Shown in pieces: positions 48,700-64,000 of a DNA stretch of 64,000 nt (positions are counted from its first letter, which is position 1; every line of letters starts with the position of its first letter). A program made the translations under genes and the position numbers. The stretch covers positions 3,274,273 through 3,338,272 of the forward strand of contig CM074805.1 in assembly GCA_037447605.1 (NCBI GenBank), given 5' to 3'. The notes below the pieces were generated by a model. It was not told where the DNA came from and did no database searches. It saw nothing but the letters and a program-made list of their open reading frames with translations. The DNA is from Zygnema circumcarinatum (taxonomy: Eukaryota > Streptophyta > Zygnematophyceae > Zygnematales > Zygnemataceae).

Positions 48700-51190
48700 T
48701 CAACTCAGTCGCGGAGCATTGGGGGGATCTGGCAGGAGGCCGTTCTTCTTGGCCCCCTCAAGGAGGGCAATTGCACTCAGCACTTTGCAGTCCGCGGAGG
48801 TCCTCCACAAGTCCTCGTACGGCACCATATGCAGCTGAATAAGCTCTCCATGCTCTCGCAGGCCTCTCTGGGCTCCCCTCAATTCATCCACCAGCTGCAT
48901 ACCATCCCTGATAAAGGAAGTCACGCTACTTTTTCAATAGCCTCATCTAGCTGCCCAGAAGGGCAGAGCTTCCTCCCACAGACTTTCTCCTATGCCTTTT
49001 GAATTTATTTTGAGGGCGAGTCTTTTTTTGAAGCAAGATTAAAGTATGCCAAGAGAAAAGTGATTCTAAGGAAACATTTGCATGACAAAATGGAGACGAT
49101 TGAACATGTCGCTGCTTGTTTTGGCTACATGACACCAAGAACCCAGCACTATTCTCACCTCTTGACGACAGGTCCCGCGGTAGAGGAACAGCGTGATATC
49201 TTCATCACTACCACCCTGATAGCAGTACAGAACACTTAACCCTTCCTTTAAAGATGCTGAATAGGAAATAATCAAGCGTGACAGTTCTAGAGTGTGGATC
49301 GAAGCTACAAAAAATGGAGGTTGTGTGAGGAGCTCACTGGAGAAGGAAACATCTTCCCTCCCGTAGACTTGTCAAGAAATGCAGTCAAGTCGATGAGATC
49401 GGCAGCCTTGATTTTGATGCCTGTCTCCTCCTCCACCTAATTGACAGAAACTAGAAATAGTTTTTTCAAAGGATGGCTGGACCTTTACTACGTTCCAGGA
49501 TTCAGCCTCAGCTTCCCCACGTCCTTCTGAAAATATTCATGGAACGGGGGAGTATCCCACCATCAAGCAGAGAGAAAGAGTAGGGGGGTCATGGAGCAGA
49601 CCTCTCTTGCAGCAGTTCCCACAAAGTCTCCAGCATCTTCATCCAGCATGCCAGCTGGCAGCTCCAGTATGGCTCGTCCTACAGGTACTCGTGCCTGCTT
49701 CGTCTCACCATAAAAAGCCTCATTTGCAACGTGGCCATACGAACGGAGTTCACAAAAGACTCCTTTGCATGGGATGGGAAATACAGCTTGCACATACACT
49801 GCCCACCAATGCCTTTCATTCATATCTGAAAGCTTGCAAGTTTTTTGCTGATGTTGTCGCTGACCTGTTCGGTCAGCACTGCAAACGTATCTCCCCCGCA
49901 TGTGAGAAGCATAAGGATGCCTACTGCCCCTCCTCGAGCAAAGATGATTCCCGGCAGCTGTCCGCCGCGTCCGAAGTGGCAAGATCCATAACGAGGCAGA
50001 GACGACAGGGTATAAGCTTCAACTTCATCTGCCATGTGGAAATATAGTTTCAATTTTGTCATTCTTTGATGGTTTAAGAACATTGTCTCAGTACCTTGTC
50101 TCTTTCCCTTATCGTCAACGTTATTCAGCCTACAGGATGACGACGAGGTTTCAGCTGGCTTAGTTCAGCAAGCCGGCCTCTACAGAGCAGATTACAGCTC
50201 TTGCATTATTTGTGGCCTCTCCCACGTGTCCCTTTGTTCAGCAAGTTTTTAGAATACAAACGTGCCAATTCTAAGGGCTCACTTTGGCTCCAGTCATGTC
50301 ATCTCTCACGTCGGCTTTGAATTTGACAAAGCCAACGCGCGTCCCGAACATGTCAACACTCTGTCACCCCTTTCCCTCCACCCAAAACGAAGGAGAATTT
50401 TTCAGCTTTTTCTTCGAGCCCTTCGTCATTTTCAGCATAGGCTTCACCTCATTCCTCGCCTTACCTTCCACATTATACGCTGAATGAGTGGACATGCCTC
50501 CCACTTATCCTACAAGCACGACAGCAGCTTATCCTGCAAGCAGGTGAATGAGGTGAATGCTTGGCTTTTTACAGGTTTCAATGTTTCAGTAGGTCAAATC
50601 ACTCGGCAACTTTGGTATCATAAGAGTACTTTTCAGCTTATCCATTCCCAAATGTTCAGACATGCGCGACTTACCCACATTTTCCATTGCACCGGAAAAA
50701 AGAAGTTAGTATTCCGGAGTTGAGAATGCAAACATCTTGAGCCCACACCTGTATAATAATGCTGTGGAGGGAGCAGCGAGCCCCACCAGATCCTCCCAAA
50801 GTGAGGATACCCTGCGGCCCCTCCATGTGTGCTGCCCACTGTTTGAAAGGCGTTGACTCCACAGCCCTCCTATGTCCCCCATCCCCCGTCCCCCGTCCCC
50901 TCACAGCGCTTCCTTACAACCTTCAGAAATCAGAGCAGGCGGACATTAAGCCAGCACGCCTGAATGTTCAAACAGTTGCCGGTTAGCTTTGAAAAACCCG
51001 GTTTCACAGTTCTCGTTCCAGGACATCAAAGGCAATCTTGTTCCCTTTTTCTATGCCACTTGTCGCAGCAGTGGCGGACACACCTGACATCCTCATCAGA
51101 TACGCCAGGCTCTCCCAGCACTGGCACGGATCTCTTGCAGATTTCAACAACCACAGAAGAGCTTGCCGCTGCTGCTGCGCTGGAAGCCAT
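48700..51190 (-). CDS. NUDX14-like ADP-sugar diphosphatase
   Basis: Nudix hydrolase that splits ADP-sugars such as ADP-glucose to AMP and sugar phosphate. Exons 51084-51190, 50749-50869, 50310-50360, 50095-50158, 49865-50028, 49602-49694, 49338-49436, 49159-49215 and 48700-48894 give 316 residues, close to plant NUDX14. Matching motifs: FKQWAAHMEG; SVDMFGTRVGFVKFKAD; PGIIFARGGAVGILMLL; LTEQ; the Nudix box region ELPAGMLDEDAGDFVGTAARE continuing into VEEETGIKI; LIDLTAFLDKSTGGKMFPSP; GGSDEDITLFLYRG; GLREHGELIQLHMVPYEDLWR. The exon at 50095-50158 depends on an AAG acceptor and, with the next exon start, adds about 35 residues of doubtful sequence between FKAD and LPGI, so that part may be mis-modelled. 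The N-terminus is Ala/Ser-rich but short, so plastid targeting is uncertain. Confidence 0.85.
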
Positions 51191-51229
51191 GGTGAAACGA
51201 TGAAAGGGAGTCGTCCCGGGGAGTGACGG

Positions 51230-51545
51230 AGAGGGGATGCGATGCCAGGCACTTCTGCTGCGCTGGTTTTGCCCTACCGCGCGGAGTGGGGAAGGGGGAG
51301 GGGAAGGGCCGAGCGGCGGGGAGGGGAGAGGAGAGGGGGACAGGCGCGCTGCCACGTGGCGCACTCTCAGCGCCCGCGTTGCGCCCAGAGAGCCAGCGAG
51401 GCGCCACGTGGCAGGCATGGAGCGCGCTTCACGCCACGTGTCGCTCAGTCCTGTGCTCGCCGAAAGGGAAACGTCTTGCCTTTGGCTGTGGCTCGTGCGA
51501 CGGATGACGTGGCAGGCGTCGATTGGGCAGAGAACAAGTTCTGAG
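51230..51545. promoter_or_regulatory. G-box cluster upstream of the Nudix gene
   Basis: GC-rich 5' region of the minus-strand NUDX14-like gene with CCACGTGG at 51352-51359 and 51404-51411, GCCACGTGTC at about 51433 and GACGTGGC near 51506. These are ACGT-core G-box/ABRE-like sites bound by plant bZIP or bHLH factors. Three lie 160-250 bp from the start codon, in a plausible promoter position. Confidence 0.55.
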
Positions 51546-51964
51546 AAGAGAGGTGTTTGGGTGAGAGCTCAGCTCACATGCTTTTTATCATCGATTTTCC
51601 AAAAAAAAAAAAAAAATCTACACGAGGTGAACACGTCCTGCTGTACAGCGCAGGAACGAGACGAATGTCCCATCTTGAAATTATCTTATCATCTTATCGC
51701 CACAAAACACTGGGGGCACTCGCGCCATCTTCAGACCATCAACAGGAATCTCTCTAAGGTTGCGTTGAATTCTCATCGGTTGGCGACAACGCATGCTCGC
51801 GATCTTTTTTCCTTTGTTAAGGAAAAAGCAGCTGTTTTTCCCTTTCCTTTCATACCAGCTAACAAGCTATAAGTAAAGTAACACAAGAGCCTTTCGCCTT
51901 CTGTCACCTTCACGCTTCTGACGATTGATCTACCCAACACCTCACTGCCTGCTATGGTTCGACT

Positions 51965-56618
<4,654 letters not shown>

Positions 56619-57480
56619 TCAGTAAAGCCGAATAAATGCCGTTAATGAACAAGAACACTCTCTTCCCTTTCAGTGGGAGACAAAACCGCAGTCGGTGGAG
56701 CACAAGCACTGCATTGCTACGAGATTAAGGCCAACAACGTGGAGCTGTACCTCGCCGGCGGCTATCTCAACGAGCAGCAGCAGAGGGCGCGTCAGCTGCT
56801 TGCAGAAGGCCTTCCAAGAACAAACCTGATCTGCTCCTTCCCTTTTCCTCTCCAAGGTTTGTTCGGTGCAGGAGAGGGCCTCCCCCCCTTTCCAAGAACG
56901 CGGGGCTGAACCCTCGCCCCGCCGGCGGGCTGGCGGCCAATCAGGTACCAGGAACTACCAACGGATGTGGGTTTGCAGGCATACATGGAACGCGACTGAG
57001 CGGGATGTACGCGTCACGTGGCGCAAGCGCAGTGGCTGGAGATAAAAATCGAAGGCGACGACAGCGATGACTTGGCGCTGAGCGGCGCGCCACGTGGAGG
57101 CCGGCGCTGCGACCTCAGATTGACGGCGGCCGACATCGGTCTCGTGCGGTCAAGATGCCAGCGCTCGGCAGCGCTCCCCGCGAAGCGCGGCGGATCTTGA
57201 AGTGGGCGACCGCCAATGGGAGAGCCTGTTTGGGTGGTACTCGCGTGCTCGAGGTGACACGTGGCGCAGCTCGCGTCCCTTCCCTTGGCTCGCCCGCCAT
57301 CCATTCATCCATCCTGGGGCCTTCCAGACCGACCGACCGACCGAGCGACCGACCGACCTCGCGCCGCAAACTGCAAACTTGGTTCGCGGGGCGAAAAGTG
57401 AACCGCGGCGTGCCACGGCGCTCCAAGAAATTCGGGGATCGACCTACATTCTTGCACTCTACGGTACCGTAGACCATAGA

Positions 57481-57568
57481 CAAGGGAGGGGGAGGGGGAG
57501 GGGGGAGGGGGAGGGGGAGGGGGAGGGGGAGGGGGAGGGGGGAGGGGGAGGGGGAGGGGGAGGGGGGG
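57481..57568 (+). repeat. GGGGGA polypurine array, G4-prone
   Basis: About 15 units of GGGGGA with slight length variation. Repeated runs of four to six G on one strand meet the usual G-quadruplex pattern. It lies about 0.9 kb upstream of the subtilase ATG. Confidence 0.92.
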
Positions 57569-57840
57569 CAGAGTTTGACTTTCGGCTGGAAACTGAGCGT
57601 GACAGGTTCGAATTGAGACTGTGGTTCGGCGGAGGCTCGCCGCCGTTGGATGGAGAGTACATTTTGACATCGCAAGCTCGGAGTCGAAGCCACAGGTTCC
57701 GTGGAAGTCGAAGTTTGCCTGTCCCTGTACCGCAGACGGGACGTTTTCAAGTCCGATGATGAGGTCATGAGACCCTCTACTACCGTACAGTACACGGCAG
57801 CATCGGGCCGAGGTCCTTTGACATCGATCTCACGATGGCA

Positions 57841-57878
57841 GATACATGCACATGCACATGCACATGCACATGCACATG
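57841..57878 (+). repeat. CACATG hexanucleotide array
   Basis: About six tandem CACATG units in the subtilase 5' region. Each unit is an E-box-like CANNTG sequence. Confidence 0.88.
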
Positions 57879-57969
57879 GGGAGGGAACCACAAGAGCCGG
57901 CCACACGACTGCGGCGGAAGCCAGAGCCACGAGGCCGAACACTGCTTGTGCACCAGAGGGGCTCCGGAG

Positions 57970-57998
57970 CCCAGCCAGCCAGCCAGCCAGCCAGCCAG
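57970..57998 (+). repeat. CCAG tetranucleotide array
   Basis: About seven tandem CCAG units in the subtilase 5' region. Confidence 0.85.
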
Positions 57999-58240
57999 GT
58001 CCAGCCACGTCAAGCGGCGGCCTCCTGCCGGCCCGCCCGGCCAGGCTCCGCGACAAGCGCGCGACCCTACGGCCCCGTCCGTACACGGGCCGAATCTCGC
58101 GCGCCTCTCGCGAGGCGGCCGCCGCATCCCCCGTTTGGACTGTAGCGGGTGCACCGGCCAATGGCAGCCGAGCGTGAGCGTCAGCGCTGGGCGGGCGCTG
58201 TCGGTGCCGCCCGGCCGCCCGGCCGCGTCCCGCCGCCGGG

Positions 58241-58243
58241 CCG

Positions 58244-58275
<32 letters not shown>

Positions 58276-58278
58276 CCA
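58241..58278 (+). repeat. GCCT tetranucleotide array
   Basis: About nine tandem GCCT units shortly upstream of the subtilase ATG. They are followed by AGCAAGCAGGG-type repeats up to about 58390, probably in the 5' UTR. Confidence 0.88.
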
Positions 58279-58401
58279 GTGCGGGGCCGGGGCCGCCCAG
58301 CCCTGGCCCTGCGCTCGGCGGAAAGAGCCCAACCAGCAAGCAGCAAGCAGGGAGCAGCAAGCAGGGAGCAGAAAGCAGGGAGCAGGGAGCGCAGCGCCGC
58401 C

Positions 58402-61400
58402 ATGGCTGCCTCCCTGCCTGCCGCCACGCTGCTTCTGCTGCTGCTTGTTGCCGCCGCCGCTGCCAACAAGAGTGACAGAGTGAGCTCCGCTTCCTTCCCG
58501 CTGCTGCACTTGGCGCGCCTGTGCCTGGACAGGACGCAGGCTGAGGGGGGAGGGGGGAGGCGCAGGTGTACGTGGCGACGCTGGAGGGGCCGCCGCTCCC
58601 TGCAGCCGCGCTCCTGAACCCGCTCCTGCACTCCTCGCCGCGCAGACGCGAACAGTTCCGCATGGAGCGCGCCACTCGCCATGCCCTCTATCTCCGCCGA
58701 CTGGGCGCCACGTGATCTTCTCTCCCTCTCTCTCCCTACTCTCTCTTTCCATTTCCCTCTCCGTGCCCCTCTCCCGCTCCCCATATCTCATCGCGGGAGG
58801 GAGCGGGACGGAGCAGGTCGCGCCAGCTGTACAGCTACCACCAGGCCATGGACGGCTTTGCAGCGCGCCTCTCCGTGGAGCAGGCCGACACTCTGAGAGG
58901 TGCCACTCCTTAAGAACGGCAGCCATGGCGGTAGCAGAGCTCGTGCTAGAACATTCTCGCCCTCATTTTCTGTTTTCGTCATCTATGCGAATATGCGAGC
59001 CATTGTTTAAGGCGCTTTTCTGCCATGACGCGGTGCAGGAATGAAGGGAGTGGTGTCGGTGAGGCTGGATCGAAGGCAAAAGGTCACTACCACATATACG
59101 CCCTCGCTTTTAGGGTTAGATATAAAGGCGACGGAAGTTCCGCCGGGGCTGTACACCTTGACAAACGGTTCGGGCCTTGTGATTGGAATCGTCGACTCCG
59201 GTACGCGTATGTTTTCTATTTTTTGTTTTTTATATATATTTATTTTTTTTAATTACTATTTCTATACACCATAGGGCATGCGAAGTAAGATTTGGAGAGG
59301 CAACTCATTGCTGTTTGCAAGTTCGGCTGGTGTGAAGGTGTGTGGCCCGAGGCCATGAGCTTTAGAGACGAGGGGCACCCCCCTCCTCCTGCGAAGTTTA
59401 AGGGAGTTTGTCAAGAAGGGGAGGGCTGGAAAGCGACTCTCTGCAACAGGTGAATCTTGGCTGCCTGCTCTCATTTTGAACATTTCATGTTGTGGTTGCG
59501 ATGCTTGTTGAGCATTGGCAGTTGGCAGACTAAAAAGAGTAATGCAAAGTGTGAGGCGTGCAAAAGACTAGGCCCTGCAAAGTTCAATGACTTCCATCCT
59601 CGCAACATGTTGCTGTTTTTTTTATTTTTTTATTTTATTTTGATGCACCATCACGACCGTTCATCCGGATGCTCCTCCTTGTGACGAGCAGAGCTTGAAG
59701 CAGCCAAACGGAACTCTAGACGCACAGCGAGTTTTCATAGAACGGGGTTTGTCTGTGCAGAAAGATCATTGGCGCGCGGTACTTTGTGGCGGGCTTTGAA
59801 GAAGGGGAAGGGGACCTGCAGTGGAGCGCTCCGGAAGAGACTCGCTCAGCTCGCGATGCGCTCGGCCATGGCACCCACACCGCCTCTACCGCCGCGGGGG
59901 CTCCCGTTCCAAATGTGACTCTCGGAAGTGTGAACTTTGGAACGGCGCAAGGAATGGCCTATGGAGCACACATATCCGTCTACAAGGTAGAAGGAAGTAC
60001 TCTTGAACAACTTCCAACGAGGGGCTGATCTGAATCGTTGTCCATAGACTTGTTCGGTTTTGTTGTGAAATCACTTACGATTGCGAAGGAACTTCGTTTG
60101 GAAGTGTTCAGCTGCATGTGCTGTATGGGAACCACTTCCAATAGCCTCCGCCTCTCCCTCTCCCTCTCCCTTTCTCTCCCACTCTTCTCCTGCCCCTCAC
60201 CCTCTCCATCTCCTCCGACCCCACTCTATCTCTCCTCTCCACTGGCCCTCCCCCTCTCCCTCTCCCTCTCCCTCCCCTAACTCTCTGTCCCTCCCCCTTC
60301 CCCCCTCCCTTCCCCTCTCCATGTCCCTTACTCCCCCTCCCCCTCCCCCTTCCCCTTCCCCCCCTCCCCCCCCACATGGTGCCCGCAGGTTTGCTGGAGC
60401 AGGAACGGCTACTGCTACGAGTCGGACATCCTGGCCGGCATCGACGCTGCGATTTCCGACGGCGTGGACGTTCTGTCCATGTCCTTCGGCAGCGAGGCCC
60501 CGCCCGGCCCCCTGGACGGGTCGGGCGGGCAGGGCGCGCTCATGGCCGCGCTCGCCGGCATCCCCTCCGCCAAGTCGGCCGGCAACGGCGGGCCCGCGCT
60601 GGGGAGCGTGACGGAGGTCTCGCCGTGGTACCTCTCCGTGGGCGCGACCGCGGTCCCGCGGAGCCTCGTCAGCAACAGCGAGGACACGTACACGGCGGCG
60701 GACCGCGGCGCGGCCGGAAAGAGAGTCTACCTCGGGGAGGAATCGGGGGCGCAGTACTACGTGAGAATGACTGACTGACTGACTGAGGGACTGACTGACT
60801 GACTGACTGACTGATTGACGGACGGACGGACCGACTGACTGGCTGACTGGTTGGCTGACTGACTGATTGACTAACTGACTGACGGACGGACGGACGGACG
60901 GACGGACGGACTGACTGACTGCTGCGAGTCGGGTGTGTTTTAAGTTGGCTTCGGGGCGTGTCCTGCACATGTGGTTTTTTTTTTTTTTTTTTTTTTGTAA
61001 GATGGCGACTTTGGGGAGAAGCGACAACGCAAGTGTAGGAGAAAGTTTGGGAGGAATGGTGCATGCGCATTAAGGCTCATGTTCAACATGCATGTAGTTA
61101 GGAGCGGTAAGGAGGGAAATATTGTGGAAGGCCATTACCATGTAAGGATTGCCCTGATAATGCATCGACCCGTGGTAAGGAGTAATGGCGTAAATCTCCC
61201 AGCAATGCACAGGTGCCAATTTGAGTCAGTTGTGTGACTGCCCAGGTCGCCCGTGTTCAATTCTACGACTAAAACGCATCGCAGTTCTTTATCAGAAAAT
61301 CGTATTTTATCCTCTGTTGCGCAACCGAAAGGCTACTTCCATTTCCACCTATCATGCATTTTACTCTTTTACAAAGCATCCAAAAGACGATACTGATGAC

Positions 61401-63691
61401 GATGAATGTTTTCTCTCCCAGCAATGTAACAACAGCTCACCTACACTTTAAGAAACCCTCCACTAAATCCAATGTACCGATCGTGGGCAGGGGTACGCAG
61501 TGACGAATGGCACGGTGCCACCTGGCGCAACCAGTCCTCAGCTCCCATTGATCTACGCAGGAGACGCAGGGCTCACCGGAGCCCTCCTCGAAGACGCGCG
61601 GTAAGTAAGCTGTGGCAGTTGGAGGGTCTGTGGGAGGGATTGGACAAGAATAAGGTGGGGGAGAGGGGACAGGAGCAAAGGTGGGAGAGAAGAAGGCATT
61701 GAGTGGGGGAAGGGGTGAAAGGGTAGAGAGGGAAAGGGAGAGGAGGGAAAGTAGGGGGAGGTGAAGGGGAACAGGAGGGAGCGGGAGAACTAGTGAAAAC
61801 AGAGAAAAAACACGGAAGTTTTGGAAACGGAGAGGCCCACATCCCCAATCACGTGATGCAGCCGAAAAACCTCATCCAATCATGAAGTTGCTCTCCTGCG
61901 ATCATGAGCAATGCGGGAAGCCGTTTTACGCAGTCTTCGTGAATGTAGCCGCTGAATCCTGAAGCTGCGTCAACGCCTTCCCCCCTCCCCCTTTCCCCCC
62001 TTCCCCCCTTCCCNNNNNNNNNNCCTGCCCCCTGCCCCTTGCTCCCTTCCCCGTTCCCCCGTTCCCCCTTCCTCTCCCTCTCTCTCCCTCAAGTCTATCT
62101 CGTGCACCTCACATGGCTGCTGCAGGCAGTGCCAACTGGACAGTCTGGACCCCAAGCTTGTGGCGGGCAAGGTCCTGCTCTGCGACCGCGGCAACGGCCC
62201 CCGCGTGGAGAAGGGCTACGCGGCGCTGCTCGCGGGCGCGGCGGGCCTCGTCCTGCGGAACGTGGCCGAGGACGAGGGGGAGGAAGGGCCGCCCGCGCAG
62301 GACTACCACGTGCTGCCCGCCATCCACGTGGACTACCGGGCGGGCGTGAAGGTCCTGGAGTACGCGCAGACTGCACGGTCAGTATGGGGACTCGCTCAAG
62401 GTTCAGGGATTAGGTTGGCTGGTTTGGAATTTGGTGGAAGCTGCTTGCAGCACTCTCACGGCACCATTTAAGAGCTCTTCTTGTTGATCACCGTGGCTTT
62501 ATGGCCGAGATGGGCTTCTGTTGACAATGCAAAGGGTGTAATGTATGCACACTGGAGCCTTGCTTCTTCAAGGAAATCTTAATTCGAATCTCTGAAACGT
62601 CCTAATTCTCGGCAGAGGCTCCGTCTGCTGCCTGCCCTGCCTCCAGGAAGCCTACCGCCGCCATCTCCAACATTGAGATTCAAGTGGGGAACATTCCAAT
62701 GGATATCCCTTCCTTTTCATCGCGGGGCCCAAACCCGTTGCGAAGCATCATAAAGGTGAACGAAAAAAGAGCAAATCCTGTATTTGTTTTCGTTTTCTTT
62801 TCCATCTGCTCATTTGCGATAGTACAATTATGCTGTTGCCAATACAACTTTTTCTTGGCACTCCTTCCCCCCCTAAGCCAGCCCTTGCTCGTTCCTTTTC
62901 TTGGCGTGCAGCCGGACATTATGGCACCCGGAGGAAATGTTTTGGCAGCAGTCACTCCATATAATCTTGACTTCTATGTTGCTGATGGTCAAGTCCCGCG
63001 CATTGGCGAATTTGATTTCTATTCCGGAACGTCTATGGCTGCTCCGCATGTCTCCGGCGTCCTTCTGCTCTTGAAGAGCTTGCATCCAACATGGTCTCCG
63101 GGAGCTTTATATTCCGCAATCTCGACAACAGGTAAAGCAGACATGGCATAATTCGTCTCAGCGAAATTGAATTTTGTTGGCTGTGCTTGGGGAGGAGTCT
63201 CACTCATTGTGATCTTCCGACCACTCCCTCTCTTGCCTCTCTCTACCTATTTTGTCTGTCAACAGCTGAGCAGCCTCCAGTCGGCAACATTAACGACTTC
63301 GGAAGCGGTTTTTTGAACCCGAATAGTGCATTGCAACCAGGCCTTGTTTACGACTCTGGAGTTGACGATTTCGCCGTTTATCTATGCGATTTTTATGGTA
63401 GCGACGTTGTTATGAGGAATACAGGGAAAGGATGCCCAGAAACATATAACGTTTTTGACTACAATTCTCCGTCCCTAATGATGACTAATGTTAGAGGTAT
63501 CGGATTTAAGACATCGCGGCGAGTGAAGAATGTGGGTCCCCCTTCTTCAATGTACCGAGTCTCCATTGTTGAACCCTGGGGCACTTTTGTGACAATTTCT
63601 CCTCCAGTGCTGCAGTTCAATGCTACAAGTCAAGAGCTCAGCTTCACCATAAGTGTAGTGGGCACTGCCATCACAAGGGATACTTCGACAG
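58402..63691 (+). CDS. subtilisin-like serine protease (3' end missing)
   Basis: Secreted S8A subtilase. Exons 58402-58479, 58566-58711, 58817-58899, 59039-59200, 59338-59449, 59761-59986, 60389-60760, 61491-61600, 62126-62377, 62647-62755, 62912-63131 and 63266-63691 join in frame to 765 residues; a final exon must lie to the right. A Leu/Ala signal peptide is followed by the I9 propeptide (VYVATLEG to MDGFAARLS) and the catalytic domain. Catalytic Asp lies in VIGIVDSGVWPE, His in GHGTHTASTAAG, the oxyanion Asn in SAGNGGP (SAGNSGP is the usual form) and Ser in SGTSMAAPHVSG. An inserted PA domain (GKVLLCDRG, GAAGLVLRN) and a C-terminal Fn3-like domain (RRVKNVG) are also present. Exons 7 and 9 (near 60.4 and 62.2 kb) are much richer in GC than their neighbours. 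Plant subtilases mature precursors, remodel walls or act in defence; the substrate cannot be told. Confidence 0.92.
60769..60921 (+). repeat. GACT/GACG tetranucleotide array
   Basis: Tandem GACT units interrupted by GACG and GATT variants, inside a subtilase intron directly after the donor site at 60761. A poly-T run of about 20 follows at 60976-60997. Confidence 0.9.
62014..62023. other. assembly gap of 10 N
   Basis: Ten N in a C-rich, low-complexity intron of the subtilase gene. The gap size is nominal. It does not touch a coding exon. Confidence 0.99.
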
Positions 63692-64000
63692 GTGAGCTTC
63701 GCCATGGAAACTTTAGAACGTCTACATTTAGAGAAGTTGGATCATTTGTCTGCCATGTGCTTGCTTAGTTAGTTTGTATGAATGTCATGGCTGCCGGCAG
63801 GGAATGCGTGCATTTTTGTAGAGCTCGTGCTCCCTAACATGGGTCATCTAAGTTCAGCAAAGCAGCATGAAGTTAGGTGCAATGGTTTGAAGAACGTGCG
63901 CAGAGGTTCGCCTATGCTGAAGGGTATGCAAGCTCTGATGCATTATGCATCGAACTTGACCTCGATTGGATCGATTGTCGAACGCATTGGTGAAACTTCC
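63692..64000 (+). other. subtilase intron, runs off the window
   Basis: Begins with GTGAGC after the phase-1 end of the Fn3-like exon. I did not find the terminal exon (expected to encode the closing strand of the Fn3-like domain), so it probably lies beyond the right edge. Confidence 0.6.

Noticed and set aside
57115-58926. 603-codon minus-strand frame across the enolase/subtilase interval
   Set aside because: It runs through several simple repeats and antisense to the subtilase signal-peptide exon; no family motif, and composition explains the open frame.
60197-61027. 276-codon minus-strand frame
   Set aside because: Antisense to the GC-rich subtilase exon and to the GACT repeat; no independent support.

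Overview
This is nuclear DNA of a green plant, most likely a streptophyte (a streptophyte alga or an early-diverging land plant). The evidence is spliceosomal genes with GT-AG introns of about 0.1-1.1 kb, a plastid-type enolase, an AHK1-type hybrid histidine kinase, plant B3 and AP2 DNA-binding domains, a plant subtilase and a NUDX14-type ADP-sugar hydrolase. I cannot name the species. Gene structures below were assembled by hand from splice sites, reading-frame continuity and family motifs. In every multi-exon gene reported, the summed exon lengths stay in frame, which is the main internal check.

Layout: 0.5-8.7 kb (+) AHK1-like osmosensor histidine kinase, 5' end not resolved. 9.75-10.04 kb GGGCAT hexamer array. 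10.2-13.0 kb (+) ESCRT-III VPS20/CHMP6. 13.0-17.7 kb mostly intergenic, with a 398 bp hAT-type non-autonomous transposon (TIRs plus 8 bp target duplication) and a GC-rich island. 17.8-25.4 kb (-) very large nuclear protein with two AT-hooks, a C3Hc3H (INO80D/KANSL2-type) zinc module and an EAR-like FDLNL motif. 26.6-27.3 kb ATGGC pentamer array. 28.8-35.8 kb (-) the most striking gene: three B3 domains, the same C3Hc3H module and a C-terminal AP2 domain in one reading frame over seven exons. 37.3-38.9 kb (-) mitoribosomal mL40-like protein, directly preceded on the same strand by a small two-helix membrane ORF (38.95-39.4 kb). 39.7-43.4 kb (+) branched-chain 2-oxoacid dehydrogenase E2. 45.3-47.7 kb (+) secreted, cysteine-rich, proline-rich, probably GPI-anchored surface protein. 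48.7-51.2 kb (-) NUDX14-like hydrolase. 52.0-56.4 kb (-) plastid enolase. 58.4 kb to the right edge (+) subtilase, truncated.

The best candidate for something undescribed is the adjacent minus-strand pair at 17.8-35.8 kb. Both genes carry the same eight-ligand Cys/His module with nearly identical spacing, the same phase-2 intron inside the same Arg codon, and the same short conserved tail. One copy sits in a giant AT-hook protein. The other is fused between a triple-B3 N-terminus and an AP2 C-terminus, an order opposite to that of RAV factors. The shared module suggests a chromatin-complex subunit that has taken up sequence-specific DNA-binding domains.

The other genes are ordinary housekeeping, signalling and secretory genes with no evident joint pathway. 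Several 5' regions lie in GC-rich islands rich in simple repeats and in palindromic CCACGTGG (G-box) sites.
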